NCBI GenBank assembly: GCA_017163975.1
Contig: JAFFSR010000218.1
Span: 12,527,501 to 12,591,500, forward strand
Length of the DNA: 64,000 bases
Direction of reading: 5' to 3'
DNA from: Anastatus disparis
Taxonomy: Eukaryota > Arthropoda > Insecta > Hymenoptera > Eupelmidae
The translations under genes and the position numbers were made by a program. Below, piece by piece: positions 50,001 to 60,779 of the stretch. The stretch's first letter is position 1; every line of letters begins with the position of its first letter. A model generated the notes under the pieces. The model was not told the DNA's origin, made no database searches, and saw only the letters and a program-made list of their open reading frames with translations.

Positions 50001-52746
50001 GCGTATTCCATAATTTAGAATAAAGTAATAATGAAATTTCATGATTTGATAATCTCAAATTATTCGATTAAAATATTTAGAATTCTTTCGAAATCTTGAT
50101 ATAGTTTATTCTAAATTTATAAATACGGGTGGGGTTCGATTTTTCGAAAGACCGATATTTTTTTGTGCTTAACGTAGAATCTCAAAATTTAGAATGATGC
50201 TATTGATAACATTCATTTAAATTATTTAGAAATCTCGTTTTCAATTCATGGCTGCAATCGAAATCTATTTATTCGAATAAATTATAATTGATATTTAGAA
50301 TAGTAACAAGTATACAGAACACCATATTATGATTAGATATTTCGAAATTTCTAATAGAGTTTTCAAAAGTATATTTTTAGGCACGACCGCTATACGGAAG
50401 TGCCTTATATTTTCGACATCGCGAAAAATGTAACCCTTTAAAATATGTTTTTTATGATAAAAAACTTATTTTTATAGCAAAATAAGACTATTACGAGGCT
50501 TCCTTAAAATGTATGTATGGATGTATGTGTGTGAGAAATCAAGTTTATGAATTTTCTCGACGAGTTTTTATCCGATCTGAATTATTCAAACGGGAAATTG
50601 TTTCAAATAATAACACAAGTAAACGTTCCTATTTTGAAAAAAATCGTTGGAAGCGTTTTTAAATAGGCGCCTTTTAAATGGTCAAAAAAATGGATTTTTG
50701 GTAATAACTTGAAAAATACGATTTTTTTCAAAAAGTATATTTAATAAAAGTTATAGAACATAAAAAATAAATCTTTTTTATATTATACATTTTTCTCTAA
50801 AGTTAATATTTTTCAAATTGTTCATGAAAAATGTTGAAATTAAAGGCTTTTTAATGATAATTTGATAAATATTATTTAAAAAAATATATATATAATATTA
50901 AAAAAATGCATCTTATTTTTTTCTATAAATTTTATGTAATATACTTTTTTTCAAAATTCGTTTTTTTCAAGTTATCACCAAAAAATCATTTTTTAACCTC
51001 TAAAGGGATAACTGTTTTAAAACCGCTAGAACGATTTTTTTTTAAACTGCCAATATTTATTTGTATTATTGTTTTAAATCATCCTCCGCCGGAATGATTC
51101 AGATCAAATAAAAACTTAATACAAAACTTTACTTTTAAGCTACTGAACTATTTTTTTCTTATAACTTTTGATAGATTATCCTATCCAAAACTTTAAAAAG
51201 TATACATTAATGAAAATATGTCTTTTTCACATAACATAAATTTTATCGAAATCAATCAACTGAATTCACAAGAAAAATTAAAATAATTATAAATTTGTTT
51301 TTTCAAATAAATACAATGAATTCAAACCTCCTGTTGAAAGATGCGGTAAAAAATACAATGAAAAAAGAAATAAGATTAACTTTTAAGGCTTTTGCGTTTG
51401 TAAATGATTTGTTTTAATATTTTTTAAATATCAAATAGCGAGTGCGAAGCGCGAGCGTTTTCGGTCGTGCCTTATATGCAAGAAGCGGAGCTTTTTGCAT
51501 GCCTTGCATCGCTTCGCGATGCAAGGCCCGAGGGCATTTCAGAGCTGAGCGAAGCGAAGCTCTGAAAGGACCAAGATGCGAGCCACAGCGGCCCAAAGGG
51601 CCGCTGTGGCGAGCTAGTTTAAACATCATTTTTATTGAATTGAAGACGTATTTTATTTCATTAAATTTTGTTTGGTCAATTTAAATTTATCACGAAAAAA
51701 ATTTATTATTTTATTTTAAATTTAAACATATTTATCATCAAATTATAATTATAAACTACATTTTTCCAATAAAAGTGTATATAAATAATGATTAGTTAAT
51801 ATTTCTTACAAAAATTGTGAATAAAATTTTCTATATATGTTATTAAAGGTACCGTATGGAGAAGGTTACGATCATAATTACGGTGTCATTAGAAGTTCAC
51901 AGCCAGAAGCTTCGTTTGTCGCAAGAGTCTTACATCCAAAAAGTGGAAGGTAATGGTCTCGAAAATATAAAACTGCGTTTTATATTTAAATTTAAAAAAA
52001 TAGGAAAATTGTCATTTTAAAATTTATTACTATCGCTGAAATCACATACTGCTAAGAAAACGATAGTAAAATTGCTATATGATTAGATATCAAGTTCCGA
52101 GTACACGAAGTAAGATTTTTATATATAGCATATTCGAAAAATTCAGCACCCGCTATTTTTGTGTATGATGTAATTTTAAAAAATGTTTAATGATTTAAAG
52201 ATTTTTTACAATATGTATCTTTGTATTTTTAATATATTCACAATTTTGCCTCATTAGATTTCTAGAAGTTTACTCGGACCAACCCGGGGTACAATTCTAT
52301 ACGGGTGGTCATTTACCACCGTACAAGCTTGACGAAGATTGGGATCCAGATTACGAGTGCGGCAAATCATGCGATTGCGAGACCATAAGCACACCGAGTA
52401 ACATATCGATGAAGGAACAGCTTGAATATATCACTGGTAAAAACGGAGCGCAGTACAAAAAGTTCGGAGCTTTCAGCATTCAACCGCAAAATTATCCAAA
52501 TGCTATTAATACTGTACGTATGGAGTAGTGACATATTTTGTTTATGAATTTAATTACTTAAATTTAATGACTAAAATTAAGTTCAATTTTTGAAAAATAT
52601 GCAACGAAATTTTTCACTTTCAAATAAAAATAATAATTTCTATTGTTTTTTAGCCACACTTTCCATGCTCGGTTTTACGACCAGGACAAGTTTACTATCA
52701 TGATCTTATTTACAAATTTGGTGTCCAACTTAGTGGCTATATGTAA
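38306..52746 (+). CDS. galactose mutarotase (aldose 1-epimerase)-like protein, possible pseudoenzyme
   Basis: Exons 38306-38381, 38750-38992, 39228-39373, 39517-39744, 41793-41957, 51849-51949, 52258-52513 and 52654-52746 join in frame: 1308 nt, 435 aa. GALM enzymes interconvert alpha and beta anomers of galactose and glucose in the cytosol. Family motifs seen: ITWGATI, DVVLGFDD, LHGG (His153), DGEEGYPG, NLAGH, GGTIMDLR (Asp273), YDHNY and PGVQFYTG (Gln332). Judged against the family as I know it, the catalytic acid His of NHSYFNL falls on Gly223 (reads SHGSLFNL) and the base Glu of LETQNWPDA falls on Gln395 (IQPQNYPNA). There is also an N-terminal extension of about 80 residues and an acidic, Cys-containing insertion (about 340-380). 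Intron 5 is 9.9 kb because of the composite element inside it. Fold assignment is firm; inactivity is inferred. Confidence 0.94.
39745..41792. other. 2-kb intron 4 of the mutarotase-like gene
   Basis: No coding exon seen. It contains a GCGCATGCGC palindrome (about 40505) in a stretch of purine-rich GAGAGA sequence, a (TA)n microsatellite (40974-41006), and near-mirror motifs GAAGCTATGCTTC (about 40257) and GAAGCATAGCTTC (about 41727) 1.5 kb apart. Confidence 0.5.
40974..41006. repeat. (TA)n microsatellite
   Basis: About 16 uninterrupted TA units in intron 4 of the mutarotase-like gene. Likely length-polymorphic. Confidence 0.85.
42081..43326. mobile_element. 1.24-kb Helitron/Helentron-like element, left copy of a direct repeat
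   Basis: Starts GGCACGACCGCTATACGG. The inverse complement, CGGTCGTGCC, recurs near 43170, about 150 bp before the end, like the subterminal inverted repeats of Helentron-type elements. The end is a GC-rich hairpin (GCCACAGCGGCCC, AAA, GGGCCGCTGTGGC) followed by GAG and CTAG, matching the hairpin-plus-CTRR rule for Helitron 3' ends. The interior is AT-rich with no replicase or helicase, so it would be non-autonomous. The last 180 bp hold two further GC-rich hairpins. It is almost identical to 50380-51619. The Helitron reading is inference from ends; the repeat itself is seen directly. Confidence 0.75.
43330..45155. repeat. left arm of a long inverted repeat flanking the zinc-finger gene
   Basis: Blocks 43330-43600, 43740-43800 and 44415-45155 are reverse complements of 50110-50370, 49920-49990 and 48281-49012. 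The innermost block is over 700 bp and very similar by eye. Between blocks the left arm has its own insert (43801-44414), including a family A MITE fragment. The arm begins within a few bases of the end of the left 1.24-kb direct repeat. Confidence 0.85.
44040..44399. mobile_element. fold-back MITE, family A, copy 3 (partial)
   Basis: Homologous to the second half of 11895-12513: shared blocks include the GGGAAAAAATAATATTTTGA region, GTTTGAAAATCTAG, CTAGGGAAATATTGAGCG and the right end with ACACTCTCCTAGTA. It lies inside the left inverted arm and is absent from the right arm, so it probably inserted after the arms formed. Confidence 0.65.
45231..46420. repeat. three tandem 400-bp repeats with fold-back ends
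   Basis: The mark GGGAACCGAT occurs at 45231, 45630 and 46030, spacing 399 and 400 bp, and the sequence between is nearly identical in each unit; the last unit degenerates after about 46380. Each unit opens with CTTTGGGGATAGTTTTCTGG and closes with its reverse complement CCAGAAAACTATCCCCAAAG, so each can fold on itself. No conserved open frame is seen. The array lies just upstream of the zinc-finger gene promoter. Confidence 0.9.
46556..46564 (+). promoter_or_regulatory. TATA box of the zinc-finger gene
   Basis: TATATAAAG, a strong TATA match, 123 nt before the ATG at 46679. A start site about 30 nt downstream would give a leader near 90 nt. It suggests the nested gene carries its own promoter and is not only a spliced retrocopy. 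Confidence 0.6.
46679..48001 (+). pseudogene. divergent Sp-family zinc-finger gene nested in an intron, apparent frameshift
   Basis: Exon 1 (46679-46714, MDFSIMMECDEK) splices in frame to 46998. That frame closes at 47396, while the zinc-finger part is open in another frame from about 47318 to the stop at 47999-48001. The ATALN...ELSATSF motif repeats across the junction, placing a one-base-type shift near 47373-47388. The C-terminal part has a buttonhead-like box (RKCNPCTCNNCKNKK) followed by three C2H2 fingers in Sp/KLF order ending FTRSDHLNKHIKTHQN, so it would be a nuclear DNA-binding factor for GC-type sites. Odd features: finger 1 has H-x4-H, finger 2 has nine residues between its cysteines where Sp proteins have four, and finger 3 is canonical. 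It has a TATA box, an intron and AATAAA signals after 48150. It may be a decaying copy, a sequencing error or a gene using a shift; I did not find an intron that repairs the frame. Confidence 0.7.
48281..50370. repeat. right arm of the long inverted repeat
   Basis: Reverse complement of the left arm in blocks 48281-49012, 49920-49990 and 50110-50370. The unpaired middle (49013-49919) is specific to this arm and contains a perfect 20-bp palindrome at 49309-49328 with several ACAGAC / GTCTGT motifs around it. The arm ends about 10 bp before the right 1.24-kb direct repeat. Confidence 0.85.
49309..49328. repeat. 20-bp perfect palindrome
   Basis: TTAACAGACGCGTCTGTTAA is its own reverse complement. 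Related CTGTTA/TAACAG motifs occur at about 49175-49290, so this may be part of a small fold-back insertion in the right inverted arm. Confidence 0.8.
50380..51619. mobile_element. 1.24-kb Helitron/Helentron-like element, right copy of a direct repeat
   Basis: Same orientation as 42081-43326 and nearly identical; differences seen are a few single-base changes (such as TTATGTAATA for TTATTTAATA) and homopolymer length changes, giving 1240 against 1246 bp. It ends with the same hairpin and CTAG at 51614-51617. The flanks differ on each outer side, so the repeat edges are sharp. The near identity points to a recent duplication or gene conversion. Confidence 0.75.
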
Positions 52747-53308
52747 TCATATTAAAAATTAAAGAAAAAAATTATTTATTTGTTGGTAAGTAAATATTGA
52801 ATTTAAAAAAATTTTTTTTCCAATTAAATTTAGAATTAAAAAATAAAAAATAAAAAAATAATTCTAAATAATGACAAGTAAATAAAACTGAAAAAAAACC
52901 GCCAACTAATAACCCCATCTCCTGCATAATTTCAGGTACTAAATTTTCGCGTAATAAATCTACCTTACCGATATGTTATTGATAACAAAGTTATTCAGTA
53001 TTCGGTACATAAGCACCAAAATACACACACAGTATGTATAAATACATATAAATCACACATATATGTGTATATCATGCAGAATAACAATCGCAGGCGGCGG
53101 TATTTACAGGCAGCAGCAGGCAGTCTGTTAACTTTGAAAGTGAAAAATCGGAGCAAAACAATAATAACAGTAGTGTGTGGAAAACAAGAGGAATCGTGAA
53201 ATTGCAAGAAAGAGAAAGAAGGAATCTTGTACTTTTTTTAAAATTTGACTTTCTCTCATCATACATGGTCAATTTATTCATTTGCACGTTTTGCTGTTAT
53301 GACGAAAT
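52747..53308. other. short intergenic space before the Rab gene
   Basis: About 560 bp holding the 3' UTR of the mutarotase-like gene and the promoter and 5' UTR of the Rab gene in the same direction. There is slightly more GC near 53085-53130 (GCAGGCGGCGG, GGCAGCAGCAGGCAG), probably the Rab 5' UTR. No extra gene is seen. Confidence 0.55.
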
Positions 53309-55000
53309 ATGAAAACCATCGAGGGAAAAGTTGTTCTTCTTGGTTCTCAAGGTAATGGGTTATAATCAAACGTTTAGATGCATCACATTACATTTTAAAA
53401 ACGAAAAATATAAAAAATTTACTTTGGCGTGTCTGTAATCTTTTGTCTCGACCAGGAGTCTTAGTCATGCTTCACAAACGAAACTTAAAAATGAAGTCAT
53501 TTGTTTTATGCATGAGGTATACAATAATTTTCTTGTTTTTATAAGAAACACGTGAGTTTATTAATGACACTGTTTAAAATTTTTCTTTCATTTTCTAATT
53601 AAAATTTGAGGTGATTAATCTTCATTGTTTATTAACTGTTATGCTGTTACTTTTATATAATTTTTATCCAGATTTGTTGACAATGAATATTTAACATGGA
53701 AAATTACTATACATGTAACTTTTTTCATATCTTGCTCCTTAAAAGGGGATTCCAAGTCTGTATGCATAACTATGAGTAATTGATATTAAAAAATAACTGG
53801 AAATTCTTTTATCATTTGTAGAAAAAATAACCGGAATACTAAAAATATTTTTATTCAAAAGTAAAAAAAAGTTTGACTCTTTCTTCTTTATCTGAATACA
53901 GCATAAAATTGATTATCATTTATCTGTAGTTTTTATACAAGAATAATAAATTGATACTTGCCAATTAATCTTCATAATTTACAAAGATTATTTCTGTTAA
54001 CTTGTTGATATAAATATTTATGTTATCAATAAGTATCAATAATAAAATATTTGTCATTTTGTTGTTGTTGAACCTTGAAATTTTTATTTGTTACAGCTTT
54101 TATAGCAAAGTACTAATTAATGCATTTTTTTGCAGGAGTTGGAAAGACTAGTTTAATCAACAGATATGTAAACCATAACTTCAATGTACATGTTAATCCA
54201 ACGCTTGGTGCTTCATTTTTCACTTGTAATATAAATTTAGAGGATTCAAGAATAAAGTTTCAAGTAAGAATATTAAAATTATTAATTTAAATTATAATTT
54301 TCAAAAAATTTTAGCTGTTTTTTACATTTATGTAGCTAAAGAGGGGATAAAGATATTTTGCATTGTCATCAATTTTATAATATCATGTAACAGTTAGAGA
54401 TGTTATATAGACAAAATATCAAATAACTTTTTTTATTTTGCTTATAATGTTTCTCTGCTCTTGATAAAATTTTTGATTTTTCAATAACAAGTTTTTGTGT
54501 CGCACTAACAGGTATGGGATACTGCGGGTCAAGAAAGATTCAGGTCAATGGCGCCTATGTACTACAGAAACGCAAATGCAGCATTCCTTGTCTTTGAAAT
54601 AACCGAATACAAAACTTTTGCTGCTATAAAGTCATGGGTAACAGAATTAAAACGAAATGTAGAAGAGCCTATGGTGCTTGTTCTTATAGGTAACAAAGTT
54701 GATCTAGCTCATCAAAGAAAAGTAGATGCTGATGAATGTACAAAATATGCGGAAAGCATTGGTGCTACTTATCATGAAATCTCAGCATTAACTGACGAAG
54801 GAGTTGATAAAGTATTTTTAACTGCAGCTCTAGGACTCCTGAAACTATCTTCAGGCCATAAAGACCTTGTCACTAGTTTAAAAGTTTACGATTCAAATAG
54901 TTCAGGTATGAGTGAATCTGATGTGCCACTTCAGGAAGAAGTTTTAACAAATAGGAGCATTGCTCATGGTATTCATGAGAAACCGTATCTCTGCTGTTGA
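53309..55000 (+). CDS. Rab-family small GTPase (Rab5/22/31-like, possibly insect RabX1)
   Basis: Exons 53309-53351, 54136-54263 and 54512-55000 join in frame: 660 nt, 219 aa. Rabs are membrane-bound GTP switches that recruit effectors for vesicle traffic. G1 GSQGVGKT (12-19), effector loop Thr in NPTLGASFF, G3 WDTAGQERF (59-67) and G4 NKVD (118-121) are all present. G5 reads SAL rather than SAK (148-150). The C-terminus ends in CC, the usual double prenylation site. The ATG at 53309 is preferred because it gives the standard short lead before the P-loop; the ATG at 53300 is out of frame. The effector loop and switch II (FRSMAPMYYRNANAA) look like the Rab22/31 side of the family; the exact orthologue was not settled. 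Confidence 0.95.
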
Positions 55001-56703
55001 TTGTGGTGTGCATGGTATGAATTAGTTGTTCTCGGAGCATTAACATTTTATTTTACAAATTTAAATTTTCTACAAATTCAACAAAATTTTGATTTTTTTT
55101 ATTTAATTGTTGATGCATTTGTTAAAATAATCTATTTTTCATCATAAATTAATAAATAATAAGGCTGATAAGACATTTATTAAATTATAAAATGCTATGC
55201 AATATTATGCATACATTAGCAAACAAATCTTGAATAATCTAAAATTTACTATAAAAAAATGAATATTGTTTAAATATAACACATTTGAATTTTGTAATCT
55301 TAGCTTAACATAAACTGTGTAAATTACTATAATGTTAGTTTTGGGATGCCAAAAATTATTTTGTCTATTTGAGAAACTAAATAAATGATGTTATACATTG
55401 ACATTTTTAAGAAAATGCACAGAAGATTGAAGCAATTTCATTTTGTCAGAACTGAAAATTAAACTGCCAATAGTTAAAATTTGTTGAAATACCTTAATAC
55501 ATCAAATATAAGTATTATCTTTGTTTTTCTGTAATTTTTATTGTTATTTAAATTCAAGTACTCTCTTCAATAAAACAAATTTAAATGTTAGTTACATTTT
55601 GTTTTTAGATTGACATTAAATTAATTAAAAAAATTTTGTAACTATCTAAATAATTTTGTTAAATTATTATATTTTTAGAAATTTTTTATACTTTTAATGC
55701 AGCTTTGTAATTAAAATTGACTTTTTGCCTTCGAAATTAAAAGTATTTGCATTTCTTTATATACAAAAAAATAATGAATATTCAACTAAGACTGGCAATT
55801 TTAATATTATTCAAATTTTGTCAGTTGGCTCGATATAATGTTCTAAGAAAAAATTAAATTTTATAAATCTGTATATTTTGCATTTAAGAACATTGACTAA
55901 ACTATTTTATATATATTTATATTTGTATAAAAAAGAGAAAAAGGTTTTTGAACGAATGATGTCAATAAGAATGAAAATAAAGATGTTACTGAAGATCAAT
56001 AATGTACATTTTTGTGATATTTTTATATGATACATTGTAAAGAATTTTCCATGGTGCTACATTTTAATTAAACAAATAATAAAACTATTATAATTTTAAA
56101 AGCTATTTACAAAAAAAAGTCAATTTTTGCAAAATATTTTAGAAAAAAAATAGCGTTTCTCAGGAATCTTTAAAAAAAAAGTTTGTATACATTTCTAACT
56201 AGTTTTGGTACTTTAATAGTAATAAGTATATTTTAAAATAAAATCATATATTTATGTATCATTTAAAATAAAACGTAATTTGTAAAAAATATTATATTAA
56301 TGATATTATTATTTTTCCAATCATTTCTCATATATTTAATTAATATAAGATCAAAATAATAAACATAATAATTGTAATTATGTTTGCAAAATTAATAAAA
56401 CATTTAAATATATAAAAAAAATTATATTTTCTATTCCCTCGAGTTATAATAAAATAAGTGTAAATACATAATACTTTATTACAAAATTTAAAAAAAAACA
56501 GTGTCATTGTTGTTAAAAGACAAGTATTAAATATTGCCGTTAAATTCATACTCTTACTATACAACATAAAATGATACGTCTACTTTAAAACTACATATCA
56601 TCTACACTAGAGTTTGAGAAATCTTTTGCCGCGCAAAAGATAACCTTTCATTAAAAAACAGATAAGTACATAATCAATAAATACGCGGAGTTGTAAGAAT
56701 ATG
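55001..56703. other. convergent 3' space between the Rab gene and the kinesin gene
   Basis: About 1.7 kb of AT-rich sequence with several AATAAA signals on both strands, consistent with two facing 3' UTRs. No coding exon is seen. Confidence 0.6.
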
Positions 56704-59700
56704 TCACTTTCTTAGCCGTTTATTTGCAGTGGTGATTTCTTGATTAACGAAATGATTCGTTTCAGTACCATTACTTTCTTTATCTGAAGGCGGACAGCTA
56801 CGCTTACGTTGAGTACCGCCAGTAGGTGATATTTGTTTTAAACATTCGACGTCGTTAAAAACGACTTGTGCACCACCACCACTTGTTGGCAGAATATCCG
56901 CCTAAAAGATTACATTGGAATTCATAATATTTAAATATTTCATAAAAATTCTTTTTTATTTCAGATACTTTTATAGATAGAATATCTTTTTAAAACAAGT
57001 AATTTACATTATGAGCAGAAAAACAATTTAAATATAAATAGTTTTAAAGTTTGTTCAATTTATACTAAATTATAATTAATACTTTTCAATTTGAACATTT
57101 TCAAATTTTTTCACCTTTCTTACCTTATACAATTTTGTTTCAAGTTCTCCTTCTGAATCATGATTTTGTGCAGTCAAGCAATACCTTGACGCTCCGTCCG
57201 TTATTTCTTTTGGACTAGTCAATTTAGTAATACTTCTTCGTCTCCTCATAAGTGGCTGAAGTACAGTGCCAACTGGTACAAGAACTTCAGGTCTATGATC
57301 TACCCAACGATCTGCGCTTTGTGAACGTCTGTAACGTGGATTTGCTACACCGATTTTATCACGACGGGAGCGCATATCTAATCGACCTGGAGTTTTCGTT
57401 GCTGACGGCACATCACGTTGAGTTCGTAGATCTTCGTCAGAGTCCTTGATTACTGGTATCGTACCATTGTCATCGACTAAAATTTGCTTTACCAAACGTA
57501 GTTTATCTTCTTTGTCTTTCATTTGATTCTAAAATTTCGAATATTTTCAATTTATAAAAAAACTAAATATTTAGTTCAGTGAATAAAGCACTATGAGGTA
57601 CAAATTTAATTATCTTTTTCGCGATCATAATGAGTGGATTTAAAGATAAATACCTGAAGATGTTCACGTTGAGCTTTTAATTTCATTTCAAGCTCCTGAT
57701 TCATTTTGTCGGTTTCGTGTCTAATTTTAGTATTATATTTTTGCTTTACTCTGTGTTTATCAATTATTCTTTGATTCAGAGCCATATCTCGATCTTTCAA
57801 CTCTTGTTGAAGACTTCTTATAGTATCGTTTGCGTTATTCAGTTTACGTAGTAAACTGTCAATTTGGGCTTCTGTTTTGCATAAATGACCTTCTAACGCT
57901 GATACCTAGAATTAAATATTAACAGATTATATATTTTCATTATTATATTAAAAACTAAAAAAATATTAAAATTATTTTTGTTACTTTTTTCTTTTGCTGT
58001 GCGCCAGAAGCTTTTAATGTTGCATTTTCAACTTTAAGATTTATGTTTTCGTTTTCTATGTTTAATAACATTTTCCTAAATTCATTTTCTAAAAGAAACA
58101 ATATGATTATGAAATCGTTGAAAAACAATGTAATTATGAAGAAATCATTGTATAAAATTTATGAATCAAACTTACGTTTATGTTCTAAGTCAGCTCGTAA
58201 TAAATTTCTTTTGTTGATTCTTTGTTCTAAGAAATTCATTAAATTTAGAATGATTTGATCATTATGTGGATTTGAGAGTTCGAAATCTGGGAATGGTCCT
58301 CCAAGGCTAAACGATTTTAAAACAATATTAAAAAATTTAATTTAAAGATACTATATTATTATACAATATTATTTTCGATAAAATAAGCTGAAGTTTTAAA
58401 TACCTGTAAACTAAACCAATGTCAACTTCTAGTTCAGCAGCTTCAGCACGACCTTCTTTTTCCAATCTGCTACGCGCTTCTTTAAATATCTAAATATTAG
58501 AAAAAAATAGTCGATTTTAATATATATTTTAAACTTACAAAGCTTATTAGGTATAAAACATTAAATTTTAAGTTATAGTATTTTACCTTATTTGCTTGCC
58601 TTCTACCTGGCGTAAATCCAAGATCTAATTTTTGCACTGTTGGTCTTGCTACTTGAACTTCCTGCGTCATTTCGGCAAACTTCATCACTTGCTAAAAATA
58701 TAAAAAACAAAAGATAAAAAGAATAAATCATTGATTGTAACATAACAATTAACGTGTGATGAATGAGCTACTCACGATAGTCTCATCATAGTCGTCAGCT
58801 CTTGGATTAGCGCAAACAATCATGCGAACTTGACCTTCACCATCAAAATAATTTTTAAATAAATGCGTAAGTTTTGAATCTCGATAAGGTACCATTTTAG
58901 TGGTTCCTTGTATCTGATTTTCCCTCAGAATTTCAAGGCATGAACGCAATGTCATGAGGGAATTATTTATGTTACCGGCTTCGCGTAAACGTTGACCTGT
59001 ATTCTTTGTACGATTTGTACGTTCACTGCCGGCAAGATCGACCAGCGACAATTGGCTTACACATACTACTCGTTTATCTTGAATAACTTGTTCACCTTCA
59101 CTATCCAATGGTGCCTATTGATACAACAAATTAGTTAATTACTGTTATATATTTAAAAATTGTTAATTTTGTTTAAACTGTTGATACTATTTAGTAGTTC
59201 TTAATTTAATTTGGTACAAGTCAATTAACATCCATGTGAAAATTTCTAAAAATAAATGAAAGTAAGTATTTTCACCTGCACAAGCCGAACAGTAAAAACG
59301 CTATGTGATCTACTAGATTCTGCATTGAGAGCTGTATGCGCGACGCGCCTTCGACGTTGTCCACGTTGAAATACTTCAAAAGCTTCATCGGAGCTTTTAA
59401 CTTCAATCTCAGTTACTGCATGAACATACATATTTTTATTTCCATCTTCTCTGATAATTTTACTTTGCAAAACTCTGAAAAATCGTTAATAAAATTAACA
59501 AATTATAAATAAATTAATAAATAAATAAATTAATTAATAAATTAATAAATAAATTATTAATAAATTATAAATAATTTATTAACAAATTATTAATAAACAG
59601 AATTAATAATTATTGTTATATTAATAAATTTTATCACTAACCTTCCTCTAACTTCATCTTCTTCAAGAAGATCATAAACGCTATTATTGTAAATTTCAAC

Positions 59701-60779
59701 ATATGTAACAAAAACAGCATATACATAATCAGGATCAACTGAAACTGATCTTGAATCGTTAATTTCTCTAGTGATTAGCGGATTGCTATCACTGTCACTT
59801 TCTACTTTACGGCTATAAACAAAGAAAATTTTATATTAAAATCAACTTTATATGTTATACAATTGTGAATGATAAATAAAAAAATGGAATAGTGAAATAC
59901 TTACGATCTAGGTGTTTTTGGATTACGTGGTGTCATGATACCAATATGAAGCTCATTCTGTCTATCAATCATGGCATCAGCATCACTTTGTACATCAAAG
60001 CCATTGAGTTTATCAGGTTTAAACACAAATTTTTTGGCTTGATAATTAGTTATACTGTTAAAAATTACATCCAAACATCTTGGCATTATTCCACTATCAT
60101 TCGATTCTCCTGTCATAGTAAACGTTTTACCACTACCTGTCACACCATAAGTAAATAATAAACCATTTCTTCCATGAATTAAATTTTCCACTAGAGGTAA
60201 AGCTACTACTTGAAAAACTTCTCTTTGAGGAACATTTTCAGTAAAAACACGTGTGAATGTTGTTTGTATTTCTTTTTGTGCACCATTTCTAAAATTCATA
60301 GCAGATTCAGGTGATGTTATTACTATAGTTGTGTCCGATATCACTTTCATGCAGGAAACATCAGTTGGAAACTGCATGGGCCTTAATCGACAAAAAACTT
60401 GTACAGGATCTTTGGATATCATATTACTGTGTTTTGGTCTTGGTGGCTTACGTGCCGAAGGAGGTGCCTGCTTACGTCTATAAAAATTATTTTAAGAAAA
60501 TTAAGGGATAATGAGGGTGTAAAAATTCAATCTAATTTACATTAAAATTACAAAATTCATTAAATAATACAATAAATTATGTATAAAAAGTTATCTTTTT
60601 ATTTAAAAGAATTATTAATTATTAGATAAATTGCAGTAAACATAAGTTTCATAATATTAATTCATAATAATAATTAAATAAAAAGTAGCTCTTCTAATAC
60701 AAGGCGTCTACTTTCGAGCGCCAAAAACCGGTTGTAGGTTAATAAAGTTATTAAATAACAAAACTTACGCAGACTTCAT
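56704..60779 (-). CDS. pav: kinesin-6 Pavarotti / KIF23 (MKLP1), centralspindlin motor
   Basis: Exons: 60779-60769, 60477-59905, 59812-59642, 59474-59276, 59114-58776, 58691-58587, 58489-58404, 58306-58176, 58088-57985, 57905-57654, 57528-57124, 56901-56704. They sum to 2574 nt, 857 aa, close to the family length. It bundles antiparallel microtubules at the central spindle with the RacGAP and is needed for cytokinesis. Motor: P-loop GVTGSGKT (115-122, the kinesin-6 form), switch [10 protein letters not shown], switch [11 protein letters not shown]. Then a neck, a coiled coil rich in Glu/Lys (exons 8-10), a basic stretch with RRRRS, and the conserved C-terminal Arf6-binding segment ([12 protein letters not shown]...[16 protein letters not shown]). 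Basic C-terminus with KRKR-type signals ([13 protein letters not shown]). Exon 1 codes only MKSA. Confidence 0.97.

Noticed and set aside
42081..51619. LTR retrotransposon reading of the two direct repeats
   Set aside because: The repeats do not start TG and end CA, there is no primer-binding site or gag-pol between them, and the inner segment is an inverted repeat with a cellular-type gene.
42081..51619. integrated polydnavirus segment or other viral insertion
   Set aside because: No viral gene or known excision motif was recognised; the only gene is a cellular-type zinc-finger gene.
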